A stretch of DNA of 64,000 nt from CAIKMD01 sp035552195. GTDB taxonomy: Bacteria > Pseudomonadota > Alphaproteobacteria > ATCC43930 > CGMCC-115725. Both the position numbers and the translations under genes were made by a program. The notes beneath the pieces were generated by a model. It did no database searches. It saw only the letters and a list, made by a program, of their open reading frames with translations, and was not told where the DNA came from. Positions within the stretch are counted from its first letter, which is position 1. Each line of letters opens with the position of its first letter. Shown piece after piece: positions 1 through 7,363 of this stretch. The stretch is from the NCBI GenBank assembly GCA_035552195.1, contig DASZLU010000084.1, positions 62,001-126,000 of the forward strand, written 5' to 3'.

Positions 1-77
1 GGCACGTTGCCGGCGCATGCCGCCAGCCCAATCAGCGAAATCCCGGCGAGAGACAAAAAAGCGGCGGCTCGTTTCAT
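1..77 (-). CDS. N-terminal fragment of a small lipoprotein (runs off window start)
   Basis: The visible 25 codons start at ATG (75-77), preceded by a strong AGGAGG ribosome site. They encode a basic start (MKRAAAF), a hydrophobic stretch and a lipobox L-A-A-C followed by A-G-N, as in a type II (lipoprotein) signal peptide cleaved before Cys21. The mature protein would be anchored to the inner or outer membrane. It is divergent from the Nudix gene that starts about 70 bases away. The rest lies outside the window, so no function can be assigned; entericidin-like and other tiny lipoproteins begin this way, but so do many others. Confidence 0.7.
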   Translation of the reverse strand, partial: MKRAAAFLSLAGISLIGLAACAGNV

Positions 78-149
78 GGAACCCTCCTGCTGCGCTTTGC
101 ACTATGATAATGCCGACGGATACGAGTGCCCCCACGAGTCTGTGAAGAC

Positions 150-1001
150 ATGAGCCTGTTACGACACGTCGAGCTCTGTAACGATTACCGCGCGGATCGC
201 TTTCTGCCGTTCCGCCATGGCGCGGAGAGGCTAGGGCTGATCCGCAAAGACAACGCGGCAACCCTGAAGCGGTTCCCCAAGCTCTTCCGCGTCGAGGACG
301 ACTATGTGCGCTTCCTCGCCGAAGGCAGCTTCGACGAGCTCAGCCGCATCATCGACGACGTGACCGAGCAGCTGGTCAGCGAGCACGTCGTCGCCAAATG
401 GCGCTACGAATGTTTCGTGGTCGCGCCGCGCTGGGGCGCGCCCCCACATTTCAAGCTCGATCGCGGCGCGGTGCCGTTCTTCGGCGTCAAAGCCTACGGC
501 GTCCACCTCAACGGCTTCGTGCGCGACGGCGACGCGCTGAAATTATGGGTCGGCCGCCGCTCGCCCAAGAAAGCCGTCGCGCCGGGCAAGCTCGACAACC
601 TCGTCGCCGGCGGCATCGGCTATCCGCATGGGCTGTTCGAGACGCTGATCAAAGAATGCGGCGAGGAAGCCAGCATTCCCGAGGTGCTCGCCGAACGGTC
701 GCAGCCGGTCGGCGCCATCTCCTATCGCATGGAAGTGAAGCGCGGTCTGCGGGACGACGTGCTCTTCTGCTACGACCTCGACTGCCCTCAGGATTTCACG
801 CCACAGGTCGGCGATGACGAACTCGTGGGCTTCGAATTACGCGACGCGCGCGAGGTGATCGCCGTCGCCGCCAAAGGCGATGATTTCAAGTTCAACGTCA
901 ATCTGGTGCTGATCGATTTCGGCCTGCGCCACGGCCTGATCCCGCCCGACGACCTCGACTACCTCGCCCTAACCACGGGAATTCACCGCCCGTTCGATTG
1001 A
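150..1001 (+). CDS. Nudix hydrolase with DUF4743 N-terminal domain
   Basis: This 283-residue protein has a DUF4743-like N-terminal half and a Nudix domain in the second half. The Nudix box lies around residues 153-177, with the core ETLIKECGEEASIP, where the glutamates bind the divalent metal used to cleave a nucleoside diphosphate linked to another group. The family includes the Nudix half of fungal thiamine pyrophosphokinase-like proteins, which act on oxidised thiamine diphosphate derivatives; the substrate here is unknown. I chose ATG at 150 over the in-frame GTG at 126 because MSLLRHVELCNDYR is a typical family start. Neither start has a good ribosome site. It is followed by a luciferase-like gene on the same strand, 54 bases downstream, with its own ribosome site. 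Confidence 0.85.
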   Translation: MSLLRHVELCNDYRADRFLPFRHGAERLGLIRKDNAATLKRFPKLFRVEDDYVRFLAEGSFDELSRIIDDVTEQLVSEHVVAKWRYECFVVAPRWGAPPHFKLDRGAVPFFGVKAYGVHLNGFVRDGDALKLWVGRRSPKKAVAPGKLDNLVAGGIGYPHGLFETLIKECGEEASIPEVLAERSQPVGAISYRMEVKRGLRDDVLFCYDLDCPQDFTPQVGDDELVGFELRDAREVIAVAAKGDDFKFNVNLVLIDFGLRHGLIPPDDLDYLALTTGIHRPFD

Positions 1002-1055
1002 GCGCCTTCCGTGCTATGCTCCTGCAAAACCAGCGTTTGCGGGAGGAAAGGCGCC

Positions 1056-2105
1056 ATGGATTTTGGCTATTTTTCGTTGACCGATAATCACTATATCGAC
1101 AACAGCCGCAGCGCCAATCAATGCATTCGCGACGTCGTCGACGAAGCGATCTATGCCGAAAAGCTCGGCCTCCATTCGGCCTGGATCGGCGAGCATCACT
1201 TCAACTCGCTCGGCGTGCTGTCTTGCCCCGACCTCGCGCTCAGCTATATCGCGGCGCATACCAAGAAGCTGCGTCTCGCTCCGGCGGTAACGGTCCTGCC
1301 GATCCATCACCCGATCCGCGTCGCCGAGCAATGGGCGACGCTCGACCTCTTGAGCGACGGCCGCGTCGATTTCGCCACCGGCCGCGGCTACGACCGCAAC
1401 GAATACACGCCCTTCCATGCGCCCTTCGACGACAACGTCACCGCGTTCAGCGAAGGCCTCGAGGTGGTGCAACGGCTCTGGTCCGCATCCGAGCCGATCT
1501 CGCATTACGGCAAGCACTACTCCTTCGACAAGGTGATGATCACGCCGCAGCCGGTGCAACGGCCGATCCCGATGCATGTCGCGGCGTTCTCGCGCCCGAC
1601 GGTCGAGCTCGCCGCGCGGACCGGCTGTGGTTTGGTCGTTGCGGCCTTCGCGGCGGCAATGACGCTCGGCGGCCTGCAACAAGTCGCCGACATGTATCGC
1701 GAAGCCTGCGCCAAATACGGTACCAAGCCCGGCCGCCTGATCTCGAGCTATTTCCTTCATTTCGCCGACACGCCGGAGCAGAAGGAAGCCGCGCTGCACC
1801 GCCAGATCCGCTATTGGCGCGAATGCGGCGGTACCGTCCATGTCGGCACCCGCGAGAGCGCGCCTGAAAGTTATGCGTATTATTTCGATTTCAAGCAGAA
1901 GATGCTGCAATCGAAGCCCGAAGAGATCACCGAGCGTGCGGTGCTGCTCGGCGGCGCACCGCAGATCACGGCGACGCTAAAGACCCTCGAAGCCATCGGC
2001 TTCGACGAGGTGATCCTTTATTTCGGCGTCGGCCTCAAGCCGCACGCGCAAGTGAAGGATGAAATGGCGCGCTTCATGGAAGAAGTCGCGCCGAATTTCC
2101 GCTGA
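1056..2105 (+). CDS. LLM-class flavin-dependent oxidoreductase
   Basis: A 349-residue bacterial-luciferase-like protein with a TIM-barrel fold expected to use FMN or F420 to oxidise an organic substrate. Family signs are the early YAEKLGLHSAWIGEHHF segment, the DLLSDGRVDFATGRGYD segment that frames the flavin phosphate, and PIPMHVAAFS in the second half. The start is the ATG at 1056, preceded by GGGAGGAAAGG at good spacing; an upstream in-frame start at 1011 lacks this. It is one of three LLM proteins in the window. They are not close duplicates and have different neighbours. The substrate cannot be read from sequence. Confidence 0.88.
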   Translation: MDFGYFSLTDNHYIDNSRSANQCIRDVVDEAIYAEKLGLHSAWIGEHHFNSLGVLSCPDLALSYIAAHTKKLRLAPAVTVLPIHHPIRVAEQWATLDLLSDGRVDFATGRGYDRNEYTPFHAPFDDNVTAFSEGLEVVQRLWSASEPISHYGKHYSFDKVMITPQPVQRPIPMHVAAFSRPTVELAARTGCGLVVAAFAAAMTLGGLQQVADMYREACAKYGTKPGRLISSYFLHFADTPEQKEAALHRQIRYWRECGGTVHVGTRESAPESYAYYFDFKQKMLQSKPEEITERAVLLGGAPQITATLKTLEAIGFDEVILYFGVGLKPHAQVKDEMARFMEEVAPNFR

Positions 2106-2146
2106 CGCGCTGTCTTCTGTTCGTCACCCCTACGACTCATCCCCAT

Positions 2147-2210
2147 CGTCACCCCCGCGAAAGCGGAGTGGATGCGGCACGGCGGTTGCCGTGGATGCGC
2201 GGGAATGACG
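2147..2210. repeat. Dispersed palindromic repeat, copy 1
   Basis: A GTCACCCCCGCGAAAGCGGAG left arm and a GTGGATGCGCGGGAATGACG right arm bracket a short spacer. The same architecture (GTCATTCCCGCGAAAGCGGGAATCC ... GGATTCCCGC..GCGGGAATGACG in idealised form, read in two halves) occurs eight times in this window. This copy is degenerate. It sits between the converging LLM and LVIVD genes. Confidence 0.75.
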
Positions 2211-2230
2211 GTGGTGGGCGCGTCGCGACG

Positions 2231-3451
2231 TTATCGATCCAACCTCAGCACGTAAATTCCGTGGTTCTTGTCGGTCACATAGATGAAGCCGCGGCTGTCG
2301 ACCAGCACGTCCTCGCTCTGCGCGACGAGTTTTGTCTTCGGCAGCACACCGATCTGCTTCAGCGGATCGGGCGGGACGAAATAGGCGACCTCTTTGATCA
2401 GCTTGTCGTCGGAGATATCGAAAACCCGCAAGCCCGCGTTGAAATAGGTCAGGAAGCAGAGATTCTCGTCGTGCAGTAGCACGTCCTGATATTGGTGCTG
2501 GTGCTGGTTGTGCGGGCCGAAGCGGCCGCCTTTCTCGCAGAAATTCTTGTAAGGCGCATCTTCGGGCGGGCGCGGCAGCGGGAAGAGCGAGCAGAGCCGC
2601 GGCTTTGCCGGGTCTTTGATATCGACGAGCCCGGCATAGCCCAGCGGCTCGTTGCAATTCTCGGCGATGGCTTCGGAATTGCACACGACGAGCTCGCGCC
2701 CCGTCAGCGGCTGCGCCGTGTGCACGGCGATGAAGCTCTGGAACGGCGGCGAGAAAGGCAGATCGCCGACCAGGGTCGGCTTCTTGATGTCGCTGATATC
2801 GAGGATGACGAAACCGCCGCCGCCATAGGGCAGATAGGCGCGATCGCCGCGGCGATAGGCGCCGCCATGCAGCATGGTCGATTGCGGCGCGCCGGTCTCG
2901 CCGCCCGCTTTCCATTGGCCCTTGCGCCACCAGCGCGAGACCTCGACCGGATTCTTCGGCTCGGCGATATCGACGATCTGCAGGATCTGGCCTTCATAGC
3001 CGTCGAGCAGCGCCGTCGCGAAGACATAGCGCCCGCCATCGAAATAATTGCGATGCGTACCGCCGCCGCCGGTCTTCCATTGGCCGAGATGCTCGGGATT
3101 TTCCGGATCGGCGAGGTCCCAGATGTGGAAGCCCTCATCGTAGGGCGCGCCGGGCGTGTCGCCCCAGCCGGGCGAGATGCGCTCGGCCGAGGTGATCATG
3201 CGGCCCTCGGCGATCTGCACTTGCAAGGTCCAGGTATTCGGATGACCGTCGATCCAGCGGATATGCTTGGGGTTGGTCGGGTCGGTGACATCGAGTATGT
3301 GGAAGCCCGAATCCCAAAGCCCCGGCGAATAGAGATACCAGCGATCGCCTTTCTTCTGGATCGCCATCTTGAAGCCGGGCTTGCCGTTGAGATCGTGATA
3401 CCCGACCGCCTTCAAACCCTTCGCATAAGCCTTGCCCGGCGGAAATTCCAT
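2231..3451 (-). CDS. LVIVD-repeat beta-propeller protein
   Basis: A 406-residue protein made of repeated beta-sheet units of the type FHILDVTDPTNPKHI, FHIWDLADPENPEHL, LQIVDIAEPKNPVEV, FVILDISDIKKPTLV and LRVFDISDDKLIKEV. This is the LVIVD pattern (hydrophobic-V/I-D followed by P-x-x-P) that builds a beta-propeller, usually extracellular or periplasmic. No signal peptide is evident after the chosen ATG, which follows GGAGGAAG at good spacing, so the protein may stay in the cytoplasm or the family may tolerate this. Homologues are often annotated only as hypothetical or selenium-binding-like. The enzymatic role is unknown. It is flanked on both sides by palindromic repeats. Confidence 0.8.
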   Translation of the reverse strand: MEFPPGKAYAKGLKAVGYHDLNGKPGFKMAIQKKGDRWYLYSPGLWDSGFHILDVTDPTNPKHIRWIDGHPNTWTLQVQIAEGRMITSAERISPGWGDTPGAPYDEGFHIWDLADPENPEHLGQWKTGGGGTHRNYFDGGRYVFATALLDGYEGQILQIVDIAEPKNPVEVSRWWRKGQWKAGGETGAPQSTMLHGGAYRRGDRAYLPYGGGGFVILDISDIKKPTLVGDLPFSPPFQSFIAVHTAQPLTGRELVVCNSEAIAENCNEPLGYAGLVDIKDPAKPRLCSLFPLPRPPEDAPYKNFCEKGGRFGPHNQHQHQYQDVLLHDENLCFLTYFNAGLRVFDISDDKLIKEVAYFVPPDPLKQIGVLPKTKLVAQSEDVLVDSRGFIYVTDKNHGIYVLRLDR

Positions 3452-3490
3452 TTGCTTCCTCCAACCCGAACGTCGATTTTTAATCTACCT

Positions 3491-3560
3491 CGTCCCGGCG
3501 AAAGCCGGGACCCATTCTGTCGCATCGCGTTGTTGAAGAATGGATACCGGCTTTCGCCGG
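3491..3560. repeat. Dispersed palindromic repeat, copy 2
   Basis: Two hairpins: CCCGGCGAAAGCCGGG at the left and ACCGGCTTTCGCCGGT at the right, with the ..GGATAC.. linkage of this family. It lies between the start of the LVIVD gene and the end of gluQ. Confidence 0.75.
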
Positions 3561-3584
3561 TAAGGCAAGTTGTTCTGTTGGTGC

Positions 3585-4418
3585 TTAGGCTTCGATCATC
3601 GCACGCACATCGTCCGGCGTCTTACCGCTCTCGCGCAGCGATCTCAACGTCAGCGCCTTGTCGCGTTTCGCGAAGCGCTTGCCGCTCGCATCGATCAAAA
3701 GTTTGTGGTGCCGATAGCGCGGTGTGGGCAGATCGAGCAGTGCCTGCAGCAGGCGGTGGATATGCGTCGCGCTGAATAGATCGGCGCCGCGCGTGACCAA
3801 GGTCACGCCCTGCAGCGCGTCGTCCTGCGTGACTGCGAGATGATAGCTCGTCGGCGTATCCTTGCGCGCCAGTACGACATCGCCGAGCAGCGCCGGATCG
3901 GCCGCGATCATGCCGCGCTCGTCCTCTTCCCATTCGAGCGGCCCGGTCCGCGCAAGCGCGCGGCCAACATCGAGCCGCAAGGCAAAGCTCTCGCCCGCCG
4001 CGATCCGGCGCAACCGCTCCTCGACCGGGAGAGTGCGGCAAGTGCCGGGATAGATCGGCCCCTCCTCGCCCTGCGGCGCGCCGCCGGCCCGCGCGATCTC
4101 CGCCGCAATCGCCGCGCGCGTGCAGAAACACGGATAGATCACGCCCATCACATCGAGCCTGTCGAGCACCGCTTCGTAATCGGCAAAATGCTCGGACTGT
4201 TTTCGCATGTCGCCGTCCCAATCGAGACCGAGCCAGGCGAGGTCTTCGATAATCGCGTCGGTGAATTCCGGCTTGCAGCGTGTGCGATCGATGTCCTCGA
4301 TGCGCAGCAGGAACTTTCCGCCCGCGCCGCGCGCTGCGCGCCAGGCATCGAGCGCCGAATAGGCGTGGCCGAGATGCAGATACCCCGTCGGGCTCGGCGC
4401 GAAACGCGTGACGATCAT
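3585..4418 (-). CDS. gluQ: Glutamyl-Q tRNA(Asp) synthetase
   Basis: This 277-residue protein is a shortened glutamyl-tRNA synthetase lacking the anticodon-binding domain, as in GluQRS. GluQRS activates glutamate and transfers it to queuosine at position 34 of tRNA(Asp). The HIGH signature appears as FAPSPTGYLHLGHA near the N-terminus (HLGH at 15-18), followed by RIEDIDRTR. A cysteine pair in YPCFCTR and a later YPGTC match the zinc site of the family. The KMSKS-like loop is KRFAKR at about 247-252, close to the usual KL-SKR form. The start is ATG at 4418; the upstream ribosome site is weak. It stands alone, with palindromic repeats on both sides. Confidence 0.93.
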   Translation of the reverse strand: MIVTRFAPSPTGYLHLGHAYSALDAWRAARGAGGKFLLRIEDIDRTRCKPEFTDAIIEDLAWLGLDWDGDMRKQSEHFADYEAVLDRLDVMGVIYPCFCTRAAIAAEIARAGGAPQGEEGPIYPGTCRTLPVEERLRRIAAGESFALRLDVGRALARTGPLEWEEDERGMIAADPALLGDVVLARKDTPTSYHLAVTQDDALQGVTLVTRGADLFSATHIHRLLQALLDLPTPRYRHHKLLIDASGKRFAKRDKALTLRSLRESGKTPDDVRAMIEA

Positions 4419-4449
4419 GGTTATATCGAATTCATCGCCATCATCTCAT

Positions 4450-4524
4450 CGTCATTCTCGCGAAAGCGAGAATCCATGTAACAACACGCAGCTGCCATGG
4501 ACCCTCGCTTTCGCGGGGGTGACG
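4450..4524. repeat. Dispersed palindromic repeat, copy 3
   Basis: CGTCATTCTCGCGAAAGCGAGAATCC at the left and GACCCTCGCTTTCGCGGGGGTGACG at the right (each read here in shortened form), separated by about 25 bases. It lies directly upstream of gluQ and downstream of the alpha/beta hydrolase, so transcripts of both could carry its hairpins. Confidence 0.8.
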
Positions 4525-4545
4525 AAATGGAATAGAGATCCCGCG

Positions 4546-5406
4546 TCACACACCCGCTTCGCGATGGATATACGCGATCGCCGCCGCGACCGCAGCTTTC
4601 GCGACGTCGCCTTCAGGCTGACTGCGCGGCGCGTCGTATTTGATGCCATGGAAGAGATGCGTCTCGAGCTGGCCGCCTTTGGCGCGATAGGCGTTGATGA
4701 AACCTTCCATCAGATGGCGCGGATGGAGCTCGTCGGCCGGGTTCTGGATGTAGAGGATGTGCGGGAATTCGACCGCGTCGCCGCGTTCAAGCGCGAGAAG
4801 ACAACTGCCCTCGCCCATCGCGTCTTCGGTCAGCCAATAGCGTTCCTGCTGCGCGACGGCGCCGCCGCGATTTTGATAAACCTGCTCGCCCGCCGGCTTC
4901 GCCTTGCGATCGCGATAACGGCCTAGCGGACAGATCACCGGCCAGAAGCTGACGACATAGGGCACGCGCGCATCGAATCGCTCGCCGCCGGACAGCTTTA
5001 CCGCCGCGTAGCGCGGATCGATGGGCTTCAGGCCATTGAGGACAACGAGATGCCCGCCGCTCGACGTGCCCATGCTGCCGACCAGCTCGGGCCGTGTGTT
5101 GAAGCGCGCCGCATTCGCCTTCAGCCAGCGGACGCCGTAATTCACATCGGCGACCGAGCCGGGATATGTGGCGACCGGCGGGTTGCGGAAATCGACCGCC
5201 GCGACGACGACGCCGCCTTTCGCGACCGCGCTGTTGATCGGATCGTTGTTGGCGCGGTTGCCTTCGCACCACGCGCCGCCATGCGCCTCGATCACCGCCG
5301 GGAAAGGCCCGGGCCCGCGCGGTTTGTGGATACGTGCCATATAGGCCGTGCCGTCATGGTTGAGGAATTCGACTTCCTCAATATCGACGTCGTAACGCTG
5401 GCTCAT
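4546..5406 (-). CDS. Alpha/beta hydrolase (esterase/lipase, BD-FAE-like)
   Basis: A 286-residue alpha/beta hydrolase. It shows an oxyanion-hole segment HGGAW, the nucleophile elbow G-T-S-S-G-G-H (GxSxG), an acid-containing ENP/ADELHP segment and a histidine in LFHGIKYD. This layout is typical of small carboxylesterases related to feruloyl-esterase-type and acetyl-esterase proteins. Its ATG overlaps the TGA of the preceding GlcG-like gene by ATGA, so the two are probably translated together and may act on the same compound or pathway. No signal peptide is visible. The natural substrate is unknown. Confidence 0.82.
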   Translation of the reverse strand: MSQRYDVDIEEVEFLNHDGTAYMARIHKPRGPGPFPAVIEAHGGAWCEGNRANNDPINSAVAKGGVVVAAVDFRNPPVATYPGSVADVNYGVRWLKANAARFNTRPELVGSMGTSSGGHLVVLNGLKPIDPRYAAVKLSGGERFDARVPYVVSFWPVICPLGRYRDRKAKPAGEQVYQNRGGAVAQQERYWLTEDAMGEGSCLLALERGDAVEFPHILYIQNPADELHPRHLMEGFINAYRAKGGQLETHLFHGIKYDAPRSQPEGDVAKAAVAAAIAYIHREAGV

Positions 5407-5876
5407 TTCGCACCAACCGGTTCAGCAGGTTCAGGAACGAAGCCGGCCACGCGCACCGCGGCGATGGCGATGGCTTCGTCGTCATCGGCCTCGTCGCCAG
5501 AGGAGCCGACCGCGCCGATAATCTCGCCTTGGCTGTTCTTGATGAGCACCCCGCCCGGCGTCGGCACCAAACGGCCCTGGGTTGCGACGCTGAGCGATTG
5601 AATGAACAGCGGCGCATTCTCGCCGATGTGCCCGATGGCACGGCTCGGCCGGTTCATCACCAGCGAGCCGAACGCTTTGCCCATCACGACATCGAAGCGG
5701 CGGATGCCGGTACCGTCCTCGCGCTTGAAGGCAATGAGATCGCCGCCGGCATCGAGCACGGCCAGTGTCATCGGCCGCAGTTTCTTCTCCCGCGCGACTT
5801 TCAGAGCGTAATCGATGATCTTTTCCGCGCTCGCCAGATCGACGCCGCGCACCGCGGCGCGAGACACATTTGCCAT
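5403..5876 (-). CDS. GlcG/HbpS family protein (DUF336)
   Basis: A 157-residue protein with the GlcG/HbpS signature: AEKIIDYALKVAREKKLRPMTLAVLDAGGDL, a central RPSRAIGHIGENAPLFIQ part and a conserved PTPGGVLIKN..GEIIGAVGSSGD segment near the C-terminus. Members bind haem in some bacteria (HbpS) or accompany glycolate, diol and degradation genes (GlcG, PduO C-terminal domain). The start is ATG 5876, with GAGG six bases upstream; a longer open frame on this strand continues through the neighbouring esterase but is not coding. It is translationally coupled (ATGA) to the downstream alpha/beta hydrolase. Confidence 0.85.
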   Translation of the reverse strand: MANVSRAAVRGVDLASAEKIIDYALKVAREKKLRPMTLAVLDAGGDLIAFKREDGTGIRRFDVVMGKAFGSLVMNRPSRAIGHIGENAPLFIQSLSVATQGRLVPTPGGVLIKNSQGEIIGAVGSSGDEADDDEAIAIAAVRVAGFVPEPAEPVGAK

Positions 5877-5963
5877 GGATCGCCTCGAAAGCCTCTTCCT
5901 TGGCGCCAGCGTGGCATAGCCGCACGGCCCTGCCAAGCCGGGGCTCTTAACAAATCCAACCGC

Positions 5964-6632
5964 ATGCACTATCCCTCGCTCATGACCATCCTCGACGGAC
6001 CCCGCCTCCTCCCGAAACACGGCAAGCCGGAACAGCTGGTGATGCTGCTGCACGGCTTCGGCGCCGATGGCAACGATCTCATCGGCCTCGCGCCGGAATG
6101 GCAGCCGCTGTTGCCGCAGGCGGAGTTCCTCTCGCCGCACGCGCCGTTCCCCTGCGAAGGCGCGCCGTTCGGGCGGCAATGGTTCGGCTTCGCCGGCCGC
6201 AGCCGCGAGGAAGTTCTCGACGGCGTGAAGAAGGCCGCGACCATCCTCGATCAATACATCACCGAGGTCCTGACCGAGCGCGGCATGGATGAGAGCAAGC
6301 TGGCGCTGGTCGGCTTCTCGCAAGGTGCGATGATGTCGATGTATGTCAGCCTGCGCCGCGCCAAGCCGGTCGCTGGCGTCGTCGCCTATTCCGGCCGGCT
6401 CTTTGCCGCGGAAGCGCTCGCCACCGAGATGAGATCGAAGCCGAAGATGCTGCTCGTCCACGGCGATATCGACCAGGTCGTCGAGCCCGAAGCGCATCCG
6501 CAAGCGCTTACCGCACTGCAAGCCGCCGGCGTCGCCGCCGAAAGCATGCTTCGCCGCGGCCTCGGCCACGGCATCGACGCCGAAGGCCTCACCCGCGGCG
6601 GCGAATTTTTGAAGGCCGCGTTCGGGGTTTAG
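5964..6632 (+). CDS. Phospholipase/carboxylesterase family hydrolase
   Basis: A 222-residue alpha/beta hydrolase of the small carboxylesterase/lysophospholipase group (YpfH/EstB-like). The core features are LHGFGADGNDLIGLA for the oxyanion hole, GFSQGAM as the nucleophile elbow (Ser), HGDIDQVV for the acid and GLGHGID for the histidine. It is likely a cytoplasmic esterase. There is no clear ribosome site. ATG at 5964 is used, with an alternative ATG at 5982 (MTILDGPRLLP) that begins nearer the conserved part. It diverges from the GlcG-like gene. Confidence 0.85.
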   Translation: MHYPSLMTILDGPRLLPKHGKPEQLVMLLHGFGADGNDLIGLAPEWQPLLPQAEFLSPHAPFPCEGAPFGRQWFGFAGRSREEVLDGVKKAATILDQYITEVLTERGMDESKLALVGFSQGAMMSMYVSLRRAKPVAGVVAYSGRLFAAEALATEMRSKPKMLLVHGDIDQVVEPEAHPQALTALQAAGVAAESMLRRGLGHGIDAEGLTRGGEFLKAAFGV

Positions 6633-6641
6633 CTTTTTATT

Positions 6642-6735
6642 CGTCATTCTCGCGAAAGCGGGAATCCAGAATTCAGATCGCAGTATTGCTATGGACCCCG
6701 GATCGGCGCCGCTTCGCGGCTGGTCCGGGGTGACG
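6642..6735. repeat. Dispersed palindromic repeat, copy 4 (variant right half)
   Basis: The left arm CGTCATTCTCGCGAAAGCGG is the family form. The right half is different: GGACCCCGGATC ... CTGGTCCGGGGTGACG around a GGCGCCGCTTCGCGGC core. The copy is thus a composite of two hairpin types, the longest in the window. It begins 10 bases after the esterase stop codon and ends just before the TlpA gene stop. Confidence 0.75.
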
Positions 6736-6748
6736 CCATGCTTTTTGT

Positions 6749-7357
6749 TTATTTAACTTCAATGTAGGGCGTCAGCTTCGCAACCATCTCGCTGCTGTCC
6801 CAGTCCGCGCCGCCTTCTTCCTTGCCGACGATCGTGCCGTCGCGGGCGATGAGATAGCTGGTCGGCAGGCCTTGCGCGCCGAGTTCGCTGGTCGCGGCGG
6901 ATTTGGGATCGAGGAAGATCGCGAGATGCTGGATGCCGTTCTTTTTGAGGAACGGCGTGACCACCGTGTCGCCCTGCCGGTCTTCGGAGATTGCTAGCAC
7001 CGTCAGCTTGTCGCCGAGCTTGGCCTGCAGCCGGTCGAGCGACGGCATCTCCTCGACGCATGGCCCGCACCACGTCGCCCAGAGATTGACCAGCACGAGC
7101 TTGCCCTTGAACTCGGAAAGCTGCTTTTGCGCGCCCTCGCGCGTCGTGAAAGCGACCGTAGGTGCTGGAAGCGGCGCTTGCAGCGCGGTAAACTGGCCGA
7201 GGGTTTGACCCGCGGCTAAATTCGCGGGTGCTTGCGGCACTTTCTCGAGGCGGGCGGGACGCAAGGACAGCATCAAAAGCGCCGCACCGCATAGGATAAG
7301 CAGCACCGTGAGCGCGCGTATCGTGATTTTCATTCCGATTTTCATCTCGGCCGGCAT
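6749..7357 (-). CDS. TlpA/ResA-type thiol-disulfide oxidoreductase
   Basis: A thioredoxin-fold protein of about 200 residues with an N-terminal membrane anchor (ALTVLLILCGAALLMLS) and the active site WCGPC in the context NLWATWCGPCVEEMPSL. It should face the periplasm and reduce disulfides, for instance on apocytochrome c or copper-handling proteins. Three in-frame ATG codons lie close together (7357, 7345, 7333); none has a strong ribosome site, so the first few residues are uncertain, and MKITIRALTVLL from 7333 is a plausible true start. It is divergent from argH with only a few bases between the first possible starts, a common alphaproteobacterial arrangement. Confidence 0.88.
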   Translation of the reverse strand: MPAEMKIGMKITIRALTVLLILCGAALLMLSLRPARLEKVPQAPANLAAGQTLGQFTALQAPLPAPTVAFTTREGAQKQLSEFKGKLVLVNLWATWCGPCVEEMPSLDRLQAKLGDKLTVLAISEDRQGDTVVTPFLKKNGIQHLAIFLDPKSAATSELGAQGLPTSYLIARDGTIVGKEEGGADWDSSEMVAKLTPYIEVK

Positions 7358-7363
7358 TGCGCC

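Noticed and set aside
5877..6647. Upstream extension of the GlcG-like frame
   Set aside because: It is opposite the esterase gene; the true start has its own ribosome site at 5876.
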